64,000 nucleotides of DNA from contig CAYVKE010000003.1 in NCBI GenBank assembly GCA_964451935.1, positions 1-64,000 on the forward strand, written 5' to 3'. Within the stretch, counting starts at the first letter, position 1, and each line of letters begins with the position of its first letter. The stretch is from CALFXN01 sp964451935. Lineage in GTDB: Bacteria > Synergistota > Synergistia > Synergistales > Aminobacteriaceae. The notes below the pieces were generated by a model that was not told the origin of the DNA, searched no databases, and saw nothing but the letters and a program-made list of their open reading frames with translations. Position numbers and translations under genes: made by a program. Of the stretch, positions 34,925 through 43,239 are shown in pieces.

Positions 34925-35686
34925 TCAGTCCGTCCGGTCGGCTTGCATGAGCCGGTCCTGAATGTCCGCCGGGCTCGTTTCGGCCGCGTCGAGATCTGCC
35001 GCGATGCGCCCCCGGCGCATGATGCAGACGCGGTCCGCCGCGTCGACGACCTGCTGCATGTTGTGCGAGACGACGACCACCGCAATGTTCCGCCGCGAGA
35101 GCTCCGCGATCATCCCGAGAACGGCGGACGATTCGCGGACCCCCATCGCGGCCGTCGGTTCGTCGAAAATGACCAGGCGCTTTCCGTGGCGGAGCGCCCG
35201 CGCGACCGCGACGGCCTGCCGCTGGCCGCCCGAGAATTCGCGGACGGGAAGCGAGATGTCCGGAAGCGCGATGTTCAGCTCCGACAACAGGCCTTCGGCG
35301 ATGCGCCTCATGCGCTTCCGGTCGAGAAAGATCCCGAACCGCGTGAGTTCGTCGCCGAGGAAGATGTTCGCCGCCGCGTCGCGGAAGTCGTCCAGGGAAA
35401 GATCCTGATAGACGGTCGATATCCCTTTGCTCAGGGAGAGCCCCGGCGTCAGGCGCGCGTAGCGCGTCCCGTCGATGCGGATCTCGCCCCGGTCGGGTTG
35501 CAGCGCCCCGGAGAGGATCTTGATGAGCGTGCTCTTGCCGGAGCCGTTGTCGCCGACGATGGCTGCGACTTCGCCGGAGCGGACCGAAAAATCGACGCCC
35601 CGGAGCGCTTCAATATGGCCGAAGGACTTGCAGATCCCCACGGCCTCGACAAGAGTCGTTCCGGCCGCCGGAAGACGGTTCGACAC
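34925..35686 (-). CDS. Sugar-type ABC transporter ATP-binding protein (single domain)
   Basis: The 253-residue protein has Walker A GDNGSGKST, signature FSGGQRQAVAVAR, Walker B LVIFDEPTAAMG and VVVVSHNM. RbsA proteins usually have two such domains in about 500 residues; this is the one-domain form also seen for xylose and fructose systems (FrcA-like). The GTG at 35686 follows AGGAGGG by 9 bp, better than the ATG 33 bp upstream, which lacks a site. Confidence 0.88.
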   Translation of the reverse strand: MSNRLPAAGTTLVEAVGICKSFGHIEALRGVDFSVRSGEVAAIVGDNGSGKSTLIKILSGALQPDRGEIRIDGTRYARLTPGLSLSKGISTVYQDLSLDDFRDAAANIFLGDELTRFGIFLDRKRMRRIAEGLLSELNIALPDISLPVREFSGGQRQAVAVARALRHGKRLVIFDEPTAAMGVRESSAVLGMIAELSRRNIAVVVVSHNMQQVVDAADRVCIMRRGRIAADLDAAETSPADIQDRLMQADRTD

Positions 35687-36028
35687 GATTGCGTTCCCTC
35701 CTGACACGAAGAAAATCATGGCGGGCGACACGAATTCGCGTCCCGACGCTCCTTTCGCGCGACGGTGAAAGGAACCCTCGGAGGGCGACGGAAAAAAACG
35801 GACGGTTGCCCGACGGGAAGGGTTACGAGGAGAGGTAGGCCCCGGATCCGGTCGGCGTGCGCGTCCATCGGTCGGCGGACGGCGTTGTTCGCGATTCATG
35901 CACCCCGTGCATTGTCGCGCTGCATCGTCACTGGAACGCCCACGCCATGGACAGCACACCTCTTTTCGGATGGTCCGGAAGATTAAATGCTTTGAGAAAT
36001 AATTGTACCACACCCATATATCTGATCC
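35687..36028. other. Non-coding interval upstream of the sugar transporter
   Basis: No gene is supported here. It should hold the leftward transporter promoter. I found TACAAT and TTTAAT hexamers on the minus strand near 35980-36010, but no matching -35 box. Confidence 0.4.
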
Positions 36029-36057
36029 TTGACAGGGCATTCTTCACAATTTAGTAT
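36029..36057 (+). promoter_or_regulatory. Promoter of xdhC-arsR-acr3
   Basis: TTGACA (36029-36034), 17 bp, TAGTAT (36052-36057), just before the ArsR-type inverted repeat. Confidence 0.7.
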
Positions 36058-36074
36058 ATGCGTATATGCGCATA
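36057..36074. promoter_or_regulatory. ArsR-type operator TATGCG-N6-CGCATA
   Basis: Perfect 6-bp arms separated by TATATG overlap the -10 box and the likely transcription start of the xdhC operon. Confidence 0.6.
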
Positions 36075-36110
36075 CGTTGTATTTCTGCCGGATTCGAAGG
36101 GGGAGAGGTC

Positions 36111-36956
36111 ATGGGCGAGATGATTCAGGACAAGTCCGTCGTGGCGATGGGCGACGGTCGCGAGACGGCCGACGCGGCCGCTCTGGCGGCCGTCATGGCG
36201 TGCAGGGAGCGCGGAGAGGCCGTCGCGCTGGTGACGGTCATCGGCGCGACGGGGTCCGCGCCGCGCGGAATGGGGGCGACGATGGCGGTCCGAAAGGACG
36301 GCTCAATCGTCGGGACCATCGGCGGCGGCAACCTGGAGCTGTTCACGATCCGCCACGCGCTCGCGTCCATCGAGGACGGATGTCCCCGGCGGCTGCATTA
36401 CGACTTCAGCGGCGGTCCGGAACAGAACGTCAGCAAGGCGTGCTGCGGGACGACGGACTTCTTCATCCAGCCGTTCACGGAGATGCCGCGTCTCGTCGTG
36501 TTCGGCGCGGGGCATGTTGCGCGCGCGCTCGTTCCGCAGGCGCGCTCGTGCGGCTTTTCGGTCCTCGTCGCGGATGACCGCCCGGAATTTCTGGACGCCG
36601 CGAGCTTCCCGGAGGGAACGGAGTTCCTGTTCGGGCCGTTCACCGAGACGGCCGCAAGCGCCCCTCTGGACGAAACCACCTACGCGGTCATCATGACCTA
36701 CGGCCACGTTCACGACGAAGAGGTCCTCGCCGCGTGCCTGAACCGTCCGTGGAAGTACCTCGGACTCATGGCGTCCCGGGCGAAGGTCGCGGAGCTGAAG
36801 GCGCACATCGGAACCACCGACGAGGCTCGCCGGCTTCTCGAGAAGGTGCGCATGCCCGTCGGCCTGGACATCGGGGGCCGGTCGCCCGCGGAGATCGCCG
36901 TGTCGATCATGGGCGAGATCATCGCCGAGCGATACGGGCGCCGCAAGAACGTCTGA
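36111..36956 (+). CDS. XdhC family protein
   Basis: The 281-residue protein has the XdhC_CoxI N-terminal part (AVALVTVIGATGSAPRGMGATM, in part; SIVGTIGGGNLE) and a Rossmann-like C-terminal part (RLVVFGAGHVARALVPQA; VIMTYGHVHDEEVL; YLGLMASRAKV). XdhC proteins insert or sulfurate molybdenum cofactor in xanthine dehydrogenase-type enzymes. No such enzyme is in the window, and the gene heads an arsenic operon, which is unusual. The ATG at 36111 follows GGGGGAGAGG. Confidence 0.85.
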   Translation: MGEMIQDKSVVAMGDGRETADAAALAAVMACRERGEAVALVTVIGATGSAPRGMGATMAVRKDGSIVGTIGGGNLELFTIRHALASIEDGCPRRLHYDFSGGPEQNVSKACCGTTDFFIQPFTEMPRLVVFGAGHVARALVPQARSCGFSVLVADDRPEFLDAASFPEGTEFLFGPFTETAASAPLDETTYAVIMTYGHVHDEEVLAACLNRPWKYLGLMASRAKVAELKAHIGTTDEARRLLEKVRMPVGLDIGGRSPAEIAVSIMGEIIAERYGRRKNV

Positions 36957-36974
36957 CGAAAGAAGGGATTTCGG

Positions 36975-37328
36975 GTGGAAAAAGCGGCGGCCCTTTTCAG
37001 CGCGCTGTCGGATCCGACGCGTCTCTCTATTTTCACGGCGCTCCTCGGGTTCGGAGAGGCGTGCGTCTGCCAGCTGCACAGGGGGCTTGGGATCCCCCAA
37101 TCGATGGCGTCGAGGCATCTGCGGGTCCTGTACGACGCGGGGCTGCTCGAAAAACGACGCGTGAAGCAGTGGATGCACTATTCGGTGCGACAATCGGACG
37201 ATCCCGTCGTCCGGCAGGTCATTGGGGCGATCCGGGAGGCGTACTGCGGCGCTCCCGAATTCGCGGCCGTGTATGAATGGATGCGGCGCATTTCGTGCGA
37301 CGCGGACAAGGAGGAAGGTTCCGAATGA
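36975..37328 (+). CDS. arsR: ArsR family arsenic-responsive repressor (1)
   Basis: The 117-residue winged-helix protein has the As(III)-binding pair C30-V-C32 in ACVCQLHRGLGIPQSMASRH. This is the position used by classical ArsR, with the recognition helix following. It starts at GTG after AAGAAGGG and overlaps acr3 (ATGA). It likely represses the operon that includes xdhC and acr3. Confidence 0.92.
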   Translation: MEKAAALFSALSDPTRLSIFTALLGFGEACVCQLHRGLGIPQSMASRHLRVLYDAGLLEKRRVKQWMHYSVRQSDDPVVRQVIGAIREAYCGAPEFAAVYEWMRRISCDADKEEGSE

Positions 37329-38536
37329 ACGAAAGGACTGCGTCTCCGGCCCCCGACAGGGGATTGGGCTTCTTTGAGCGGTACCTTACGGTATGGGTGC
37401 TGCTTTCGATCATCGGGGGCATTTTCCTGGGCAAGGCGGCCCCGAAGTTCGCGCGGACGCTGGACGGCATGGCGATCTATGTCGACGGAGCGCCCGTCGT
37501 GTCCATCCCGATCGCGATATGCCTCTTCTTCATGATGTATCCGATCATGGTCAAGATCGACTTCGGCGAAGTCCTCAAGGCCGGCAGGAGCATCAAACCC
37601 GTCGGGCTCACGCTCTTCGTCAACTGGGCCGTCAAACCCTTCACGATGTACGCGATCGCGGTCTTCTTCCTGGGAACGCTCTTCCTGCGATTCATCGGCC
37701 CCGACGCGACGGATATCGTGAAAATGCCGCTCGGGCTCGACCTCGCCGTGGGAGACGCCTACGGCGTCGGCAGGGTCGTCCTCGTCGAAGGCGTCAAGGC
37801 GTTGCAGGTCCCGCTCTGGCGGAGCTACCTCGCCGGGTGCATCCTGCTCGGAATCGCGCCCTGCACGGCGATGGTCCTCGTCTGGGGGTATCTCGCCAGA
37901 GGCAACGACGGACACACGCTCGTCATGGTCGCCATCAACTCGCTTTCCATGCTCGTGCTCTACGGTCCGCTCGGCGGCTTCCTTCTGGGCGTCGGCCGGA
38001 TTCCCGTGCCGTGGCAGGCGCTCGTGCTGTCCATCGCGATCTACGTGGCGCTGCCGCTCGTCGCGGGCTACTGGTCCCGAAAGGCCATCATCGGCGCGAA
38101 GGGGGAAACGTGGTTCCGCGAGAAGTTCCTTCACGTCCTGACGCCGATAACGATTGTCGCGCTCCTTGCGACGCTGGTCCTGCTCTTCTCGTTCAAGGGA
38201 GCGGTCATCACGGCCAATCCGCTCACGATCCTGTGGATCGCGATTCCGCTCTTCCTGCAGACCATGCTCATCTTCGCGCTGGGGTACTGGCTGTCGCGCG
38301 TCCTGAAGCTCAGCTACGCGGACGCGGCCCCGTCGGCGATGATCGGCGCGTCGAACCATTTCGAAGTGGCCATCGCGACGGCCACGATGCTCTACGGCCT
38401 GTCGTCCGGCGCGGCGCTCGCGACGGTCGTAGGGGTTCTCATCGAAGTTCCCGTCATGCTGATGCTCGTGAAGATCTGCCTGAGAACGCAGCACTGGTTT
38501 CCGGTCAAAGACGGAAGCGCGCGGGGGCGACGGTGA
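37325..38536 (+). CDS. acr3: Arsenite efflux transporter Acr3
   Basis: The 403-residue protein has ten membrane segments of the bile acid/arsenite permease family. The essential Cys is in GCILLGIAPCTAMVLVWG, and GASNHFEVAIATA is also typical of Acr3. It exports arsenite. The ATG at 37325 overlaps the arsR stop and follows AAGGAGGAAGG. Confidence 0.94.
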   Translation: MNERTASPAPDRGLGFFERYLTVWVLLSIIGGIFLGKAAPKFARTLDGMAIYVDGAPVVSIPIAICLFFMMYPIMVKIDFGEVLKAGRSIKPVGLTLFVNWAVKPFTMYAIAVFFLGTLFLRFIGPDATDIVKMPLGLDLAVGDAYGVGRVVLVEGVKALQVPLWRSYLAGCILLGIAPCTAMVLVWGYLARGNDGHTLVMVAINSLSMLVLYGPLGGFLLGVGRIPVPWQALVLSIAIYVALPLVAGYWSRKAIIGAKGETWFREKFLHVLTPITIVALLATLVLLFSFKGAVITANPLTILWIAIPLFLQTMLIFALGYWLSRVLKLSYADAAPSAMIGASNHFEVAIATATMLYGLSSGAALATVVGVLIEVPVMLMLVKICLRTQHWFPVKDGSARGRR

Positions 38537-38580
38537 AGCACGCTCCCGACAGGAACACACATGCAGAAAGGATTGATCGC

Positions 38581-39600
38581 ATGAAAGAATCCGGAATGTC
38601 CCGCCGGCCGGAAACGAGGAGAACGGCGCTGCACGTGTCGATTCTCGCGCTTTCGCTGATCGCCGCGACGGCGTTTTCGGCCCAGGCCGCGCGAAAGCTC
38701 CCCGACTTCGACCCGTTCACGTCTCTCAAGCCGGATGTCCTCGCCTTCAAGACCACAGGGAAAATCCTCCGCGTGACGACCTCCGCGGACGTGGTCCGCG
38801 CATCGTTTCGCGGCTTTCCCGAAGTGGTGGTCAACGATCACGGATACGCGGAACGCATCATGATCCGGACTCCGGTCCAAACCGGGTCGATTTCGGCGGA
38901 CTTCTCGCTCGGATGCGGCGGGTGAGGCGGCGCGAAGAAATTCGCCGCCGTAAGTCTTACGGGGCTCGACCATGAACTATTGAAGGAAGGCGACAGTGCA
39001 AACGCGCACTACGCGATCCGCTGGGATTTTTCGGGAAAGAGCGAGCGGGTTCTCTCCGGAGCGCTCGTTGCGGAACAGGGAGGGGAAACGACGCGCCTCC
39101 CCATCGATATCGTCCGGCTCGACAGGGGCGTCCGGCTGCTCTTCGCCGTATACGACCCGGCAGGCGGGCTGCCGGCATCAAAGATTCTCGGAGAGGCGAC
39201 GTCGACGTCGTCGCGACTCGTGGCGCCGATATGGAATCCGGCTCCCGCAGGACGCGACTTTCTGCTCGCCGTCGCGAATGTCGGTACGGAGGCGGTGCGG
39301 CTCCGGGGCGGATCGGATCAGGTGCGCCCGATCGCCGGAAATCCGGCGAGTCCGCAGCTCCGGACCGAAGACAGCGGCGTTATCGGTCCCGGAGCGATGG
39401 CGATTCTGAACCTGAGCCGCGTTTCGGGGCTCTGGGCAGGCGTGACGATCCATTTCGACGACGCGAAGGACGTCAAGATCACCTGGGGCGCGCCCGGCAT
39501 GCTCCTCTCTCCGATGGGACTCTCCGTTGCGGGAGTGTTCGCCGCCGCGGCCTGCGCTCTTGTGATCGTCTTCCGGAAGCGCAGACAGGGCGCGGCGTAA
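38581..39600 (+). CDS. Putative membrane-anchored selenoprotein with CGGU motif (in-frame UGA at 38923)
   Basis: Two frames separated by one TGA join into one 339-residue protein. It has a signal peptide (TALHVSILALSLIAATAFSAQA), an exported domain, and a C-terminal membrane anchor (GLSVAGVFAAAACALVIVF then RKRR). The TGA is codon 115 and gives C112-G-G-U115, a redox-type CxxU. Downstream, CCGTA (38948-38952) and TACGG (38958-38962) form a hairpin with loop AGTCT. Its loop starts 28 nt after the UGA, inside the 16-37 nt range of bacterial SECIS elements, with G as second loop base. The downstream frame shares codon phase, and its best independent start (TTG 38980) lacks a good ribosome-binding site. 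I do not recognise the family. An ordinary nonsense mutation cannot be excluded. Confidence 0.62.
38948..38962 (+). promoter_or_regulatory. SECIS-like hairpin for UGA 38923
   Basis: Stem CCGTA/TACGG with loop AGTCT, loop 28 nt from the UGA. A second strong hairpin, GGCGGCG/CGCCGCC (38926-38949), starts directly after the UGA but is too close to act as a standard SECIS. Confidence 0.5.
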
Positions 39601-39620
39601 GCCTGCGAAGAAGGCATGAG

Positions 39621-39660
39621 AGGCCGGATTCTCCGACATGCGGGGAATCCGGCCTTTTCT
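39621..39660 (+). terminator. Terminator after the CGGU selenoprotein gene
   Basis: AGGCCGGATTC pairs with GAATCCGGCCT, followed by TTTCT. Confidence 0.85.
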
Positions 39661-39812
39661 ACGCCAACCGGATTCCGTTACGAAAACGCGTCCGTCGGGA
39701 ACCGCGTTCCGTAGCGGGCTTTTCGCCGGAGTTTCTCGTTCTCTTCTGCCGCAACCGTCATCAGGTCATCCCGCGACGACGTCGTGCGGCAAGGCGGCGG
39801 AGTGCGGCGCTA

Positions 39813-39841
39813 TTGATCCTTCCAAATCGCCTTGCTATAAT
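39813..39841 (+). promoter_or_regulatory. Promoter upstream of the rhodanese gene
   Basis: TTGATC (39813-39818), 17 bp, perfect TATAAT (39836-39841). Confidence 0.75.
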
Positions 39842-39848
39842 ATGTGAA

Positions 39849-39866
39849 AATATGCATATGCATATT
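39849..39866. promoter_or_regulatory. Perfect 18-bp ArsR-type palindrome AATATGCATATGCATATT
   Basis: It lies just after the -10 box, over the likely transcription start, where a repressor would block initiation. Confidence 0.7.
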
Positions 39867-39908
39867 CTGAAACACTGCATCTGCAACGTTGCAAAGGAGG
39901 TCTTTCGG

Positions 39909-39926
39909 GTGAAGTTCACGGTGTGA
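39909..39926 (+). other. Orphan five-codon frame with full Shine-Dalgarno site
   Basis: AAAGGAGG (39893-39900) and 8 bp precede GTG-AAG-TTC-ACG-GTG-TGA (MKFTV). It is the first translatable frame after the strong promoter at 39813-39841. It may be a minicistron or the scar of a deleted gene. Confidence 0.35.
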
Positions 39927-40214
39927 CGCCGCAACGGTTCGATGCACGGGTTGCATTCGGCCAACCGGAAACGTACACTGCGAACACCGGAACCCGGAGG
40001 ATTTCCGTCCCTTCCGGACTGATTTCTTCACCTTTCCCCCGTCGTGAAGCTTCGTTCCGTTTCGCAATACCGCAGAACGCCTGAAGGCGCTTTGTCGTGT
40101 TCCGTGCGTTCCCGAAAATCCGGAGACGGAGAGTTGCGCCGTATCGACATCGTCTGGGCGGATCGGATTCCGTTTTTCGCAACGCAAGCCAAAATCTGAA
40201 AGGGGATCTTTTGT
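39927..40214 (+). other. Untranslated leader before the rhodanese gene
   Basis: About 290 bp carry no supported gene, T-run terminator or known riboswitch. Together with the minicistron this makes a leader of about 370 nt. Confidence 0.4.
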
Positions 40215-41117
40215 GTGAAGAAGTCTCGCGCATTGCTCTGCATGCTCGCTTTTGTGTTCGTAACCGTATGCCTCGCCTCCGCGGCTTCGGCCGCAATGTC
40301 CGCGAAAAAGGCGGAGTGCTTCGTCGACGCAGCCTGGCTCGCCGCCAATCTCGACAAGGTCATCGTGCTCGACGCGCGGTCCGACAAGCACTACGCGGTC
40401 AGCCACATCCCCGGCGCGATCCACTCCATGTGGACGGACTGGACGGACCGGTCCAAAGGCAAACAGGGAGATGCTGGCTGGAACGTCACGATGGAAAAAT
40501 CGAAGCTCGAAGCCTACGTAGGATCGCTCGGGATCGACGGGAACAAACCGATCGTAATTTGCGGAGATCCCAGCGGATTCGCCGAGGACGGCCGCGTGAT
40601 GTGGGAGCTGCGTCTCGTCGGCGTGAACGACGTCAGACTGCTGGACGGCGGCTTCCCCGCATGGAAGGCCGCAGGCAAACCCGTGACGACCGACGCGCCG
40701 AAGATCCGGCCCGTGAAATTCGCGTTCGACAAAATCCATGAGGAGTACCGCGTGCTGTTCGACGAAATAAAGACGAACCCGAAAAAGTGCGTCATTCTGG
40801 ATACGCGCTCCCGCGACGAGTACATCGGCAAGATCAACCACGGCGAGAAACGCAACGGGCATATTCCGGGCGCGGTCTTCATGGCGTTCAACGAACTGTA
40901 CCACGACGACGGAACGGTCATGGACGTCGACGAGATCCGGAAGCATCTCGAGTCCAGGGGCGTGAAGAAGGACCAGTGCATCATCACCTACTGCACGATC
41001 GGGATCCGCTCCGGCTTCACGGCGCTGATGCTGCGCATGGCCGGCTACGACGCGCGGAACTACGAGGCGTCCTATTCGGAGTGGGCCGGCGACGCTTCGC
41101 TGCCGATCGAGAAATAG
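40215..41117 (+). CDS. Exported two-domain rhodanese (sulfurtransferase)
   Basis: The 300-residue protein has a signal peptide (LLCMLAFVFVTVCLASAASA) and two rhodanese domains. The first (VIVLDARSDKHYAVSHIPGA) has an inactive-looking loop (VICGDPSG). The second (CVILDTRSRDEY; GHIPGAVFM) carries active-site Cys260 in TYCTIGIRSG. It would move sulfane sulfur outside the cytoplasmic membrane, possibly for thioarsenical chemistry or sulfide stress. It starts at GTG 40215 after AAAGGGGAT and is 4 bp upstream of a TVP38 gene. Confidence 0.88.
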   Translation: MKKSRALLCMLAFVFVTVCLASAASAAMSAKKAECFVDAAWLAANLDKVIVLDARSDKHYAVSHIPGAIHSMWTDWTDRSKGKQGDAGWNVTMEKSKLEAYVGSLGIDGNKPIVICGDPSGFAEDGRVMWELRLVGVNDVRLLDGGFPAWKAAGKPVTTDAPKIRPVKFAFDKIHEEYRVLFDEIKTNPKKCVILDTRSRDEYIGKINHGEKRNGHIPGAVFMAFNELYHDDGTVMDVDEIRKHLESRGVKKDQCIITYCTIGIRSGFTALMLRMAGYDARNYEASYSEWAGDASLPIEK

Positions 41118-41121
41118 CGGC

Positions 41122-41817
41122 ATGAAGGATTCGAAGCTTCGCCTGTTCCTCTGGCTGTCCGTTGCGGTGCTGGGAGGATTCGCGATCCTGTACTTCACGA
41201 TTCCATCGTTCGCGCTGTTCATCAACGAGAGCACATCCATCCTCGTCACGGCGGATATCAAGCGGATGCGGATCTACATACGGAGCTTCGGCGCCATCGC
41301 TCCGCTCGTCTCCATGGGCATCATGGTCTTCCAGTCCATCGCGTCGCCGCTGCCCGCATTCGTCGTGACGTTCGCAAACGCATGGGTGTTCGGCTGGCAG
41401 CTCGGCGCGGTGTATTCATGGACCGGGGCCATGATCGGCGCGGCGCTCTGCTGGGCGATCGGCAAGGGGTTCGGCCGTCCGGTCGTCGAAAAGATGGTCG
41501 GAAAAACGGCGCTCGACAAGTCAGATACGTTTTTCGAAAACCACGGCAGGCACGCGGTTTTCATCGCGCGGCTGCTGCCCATCATGCCCTTCGACGTGAT
41601 TTCCTACGCGGCCGGTCTGACCACGATGGGCTTCTGGGGGTTCTTCTGGGCCACGGGCCTCGGCCAGCTCCCCGCAACGATCCTGTACTCCTGGTGGGGA
41701 GAGAAGATGACCACGTCGGGGAAGGTCTTCCTGTGGGGCATCGCAGGATTCCTGACGCTTCTCACGATCGCGTGGGCGCTCAAGCAACGGGCTTCGCGAA
41801 AGGGCGCCGGTGCGTGA
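41122..41817 (+). CDS. TVP38/TMEM64 family membrane protein (2)
   Basis: The 231-residue protein has the VTT core (FVVTFANAWVFGWQLGAVYSW; FGRPVVEKMVG) and the reentrant motif IARLLPIMPFDVISYAAGLT. It differs in sequence from the TVP38 protein at 19327. It is coupled to the rhodanese by a 4-bp gap, a pairing also seen for YdjX/Z-type and sulfurtransferase genes in other bacteria. Function is unknown. Confidence 0.86.
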   Translation: MKDSKLRLFLWLSVAVLGGFAILYFTIPSFALFINESTSILVTADIKRMRIYIRSFGAIAPLVSMGIMVFQSIASPLPAFVVTFANAWVFGWQLGAVYSWTGAMIGAALCWAIGKGFGRPVVEKMVGKTALDKSDTFFENHGRHAVFIARLLPIMPFDVISYAAGLTTMGFWGFFWATGLGQLPATILYSWWGEKMTTSGKVFLWGIAGFLTLLTIAWALKQRASRKGAGA

Positions 41818-41860
41818 ACGGACATTTTTTTCGAAACGATTCGAAAATACGGTTCTTCAT

Positions 41861-41896
41861 CGGGATCGCCGCTTCGCGGGCGATCCCGTTTTTTTT
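41861..41896 (+). terminator. Terminator of the rhodanese-TVP38 unit
   Basis: CGGGATCGCC pairs with GGCGATCCCG, followed by eight T. Confidence 0.9.
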
Positions 41897-41902
41897 CGAC
41901 AC

Positions 41903-41931
41903 TTGACACCATGAGGGCGGATGTTTATTAT
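41903..41931 (+). promoter_or_regulatory. Promoter of the arsM-arsR operon
   Basis: TTGACA (41903-41908), 17 bp, TATTAT (41926-41931). Confidence 0.78.
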
Positions 41932-41959
41932 ATGCGATATTGCGCAGATACGCATATAA
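41928..41959. promoter_or_regulatory. ArsR-type inverted repeat TTATATGCG-N14-CGCATATAA
   Basis: Perfect 9-bp arms overlap the -10 box and the start region; TTGCGCAG lies at the centre. Confidence 0.68.
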
Positions 41960-41996
41960 CCCGGCGAATGAATCTGCGACAGGAGGAGATACACGA

Positions 41997-42851
41997 ATGA
42001 GCTGCGGATGCACGGGAAACGCGAAAGAGGATCTTCACAGCGTCATCAGGGAGAAATACGGCAATATAGCGCGTCAGGGCGGATCATGTTGCGGCCCGTC
42101 GTCCTGCGGCTGCGGCGCGGGACAGTTCGCCGATTCCATCGCCAGGGAGGCGGGATACAGCCGGGAAGAACTTTCCGGGCTTCCCGAGGGGGCGAACATG
42201 GGGCTTTCCTGCGGCAACCCGACAGCGATCGCGTCGCTCCGGCCGGGAGAGGTCGTTCTCGATCTCGGTTCGGGCGGCGGATTCGACGTATTCATCGCCG
42301 CGACCAAAATCGGCCCCACGGGGCGCGCCATCGGGGTCGACATGACGCCCGAGATGATCTCGACCGCGCGACGCAACGCGGAATCGTACAAAGAAGCGGG
42401 CGACGCTGCGCCCGTCGAGTTCCGTTTGGGCGAGATCGAACACCTCCCCGTGGCGGATTCCAGCGTGGATGTCGTGATTTCCAACTGCGTCATCAACCTC
42501 TCGCCCGACAAGCCGCAGGTCTGGAAAGAAGTCGCGCGGGCGCTCCGGCCGGGCGGACGCGCAGCCGTCTCCGACCTTGCGCTTCTGCGACCGCTTCCCG
42601 ATGCGGTGCGTTCTTCCGTTCAGGCTCTGGTCGGCTGCGTCGCGGGGGCCGCGCTCGTGGACGACATCCGGAAAATGATGGCGGCTGCCGGGCTCGTCGA
42701 TATCGTCCTCGAACCCAAATCCGGCTACATCGAACGGATGACGGAGAGCGCCGATCCTCTCTTCAGTGAGGTTATCGGAAAGCTGCCCGCCGGCACGAAG
42801 TTGAGCGATTTCGTCACAAGTCTGAACATCACGGCGAGAAAGCCGTCATAA
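41997..42851 (+). CDS. arsM: Arsenite methyltransferase ArsM (1)
   Basis: ArsM methylates As(III) with S-adenosylmethionine. The 284-residue protein has the N-terminal vicinal Cys region (GGSCCGPSSCGCG), SAM motif I (VVLDLGSGGGFDVFIAA), IGVDMTPEM, and VISNCVINLSPDK. Two arsenic-binding cysteines are visible, Cys166 in ISNCVIN and Cys214 in LVGCVAGA. The ATG at 41997 follows AGGAGGAG. It is the first gene of a tight operon reaching 45744. Confidence 0.93.
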   Translation: MSCGCTGNAKEDLHSVIREKYGNIARQGGSCCGPSSCGCGAGQFADSIAREAGYSREELSGLPEGANMGLSCGNPTAIASLRPGEVVLDLGSGGGFDVFIAATKIGPTGRAIGVDMTPEMISTARRNAESYKEAGDAAPVEFRLGEIEHLPVADSSVDVVISNCVINLSPDKPQVWKEVARALRPGGRAAVSDLALLRPLPDAVRSSVQALVGCVAGAALVDDIRKMMAAAGLVDIVLEPKSGYIERMTESADPLFSEVIGKLPAGTKLSDFVTSLNITARKPS

Positions 42852-42858
42852 GGGAACC

Positions 42859-43239
42859 ATGGATACGGAAGCCGACCTGTTCAAGGCGCTCTCCCACCCG
42901 ATTCGTCTGAGGATGGCGATCTTTCTCGCCACGCACGGAGAGACGTGTGTGTGCCATCTTGCCGGAGCCATGGGAGAGCCGGATTTCAAGATCTCCCGCC
43001 ATCTTGCCATTATGCGCTCTGCCGGAATGGTCACGGCGCGCCGGCAGGATACGTGGATGCACTACCGGCTGGCGGAGCCCCGAAGCGATATCGAGGGCTG
43101 TTTGCAGAACTGCCTGCGGCATTGTTTCGTCACGCATCCGGCGGTGTGCGACGACCTGAAGCGTTTTGAAACAATCGTCGAAAAGGCGCCGTGTCCCGAA
43201 TGCGGCGTATCCGGACATCATGAGGAGACCATACGATGA
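42859..43239 (+). CDS. arsR: ArsR family arsenic-responsive repressor (2)
   Basis: The 126-residue winged-helix protein has C30-V-C32 in ETCVCHLAGAMGEPDFKISRH, plus a Cys-rich tail (CLQNCLRHC; PCPECG) that could add metal ligands. It starts 7 bp after arsM and overlaps the next gene by 4 bp. Confidence 0.9.
   Translation: MDTEADLFKALSHPIRLRMAIFLATHGETCVCHLAGAMGEPDFKISRHLAIMRSAGMVTARRQDTWMHYRLAEPRSDIEGCLQNCLRHCFVTHPAVCDDLKRFETIVEKAPCPECGVSGHHEETIR

Noticed and set aside
38926..38949. The GC-rich hairpin directly after UGA 38923 as the SECIS
   Set aside because: Its loop is only 7 nt from the UGA, too close for the bacterial SECIS rule; the hairpin at 38948-38962 fits better.
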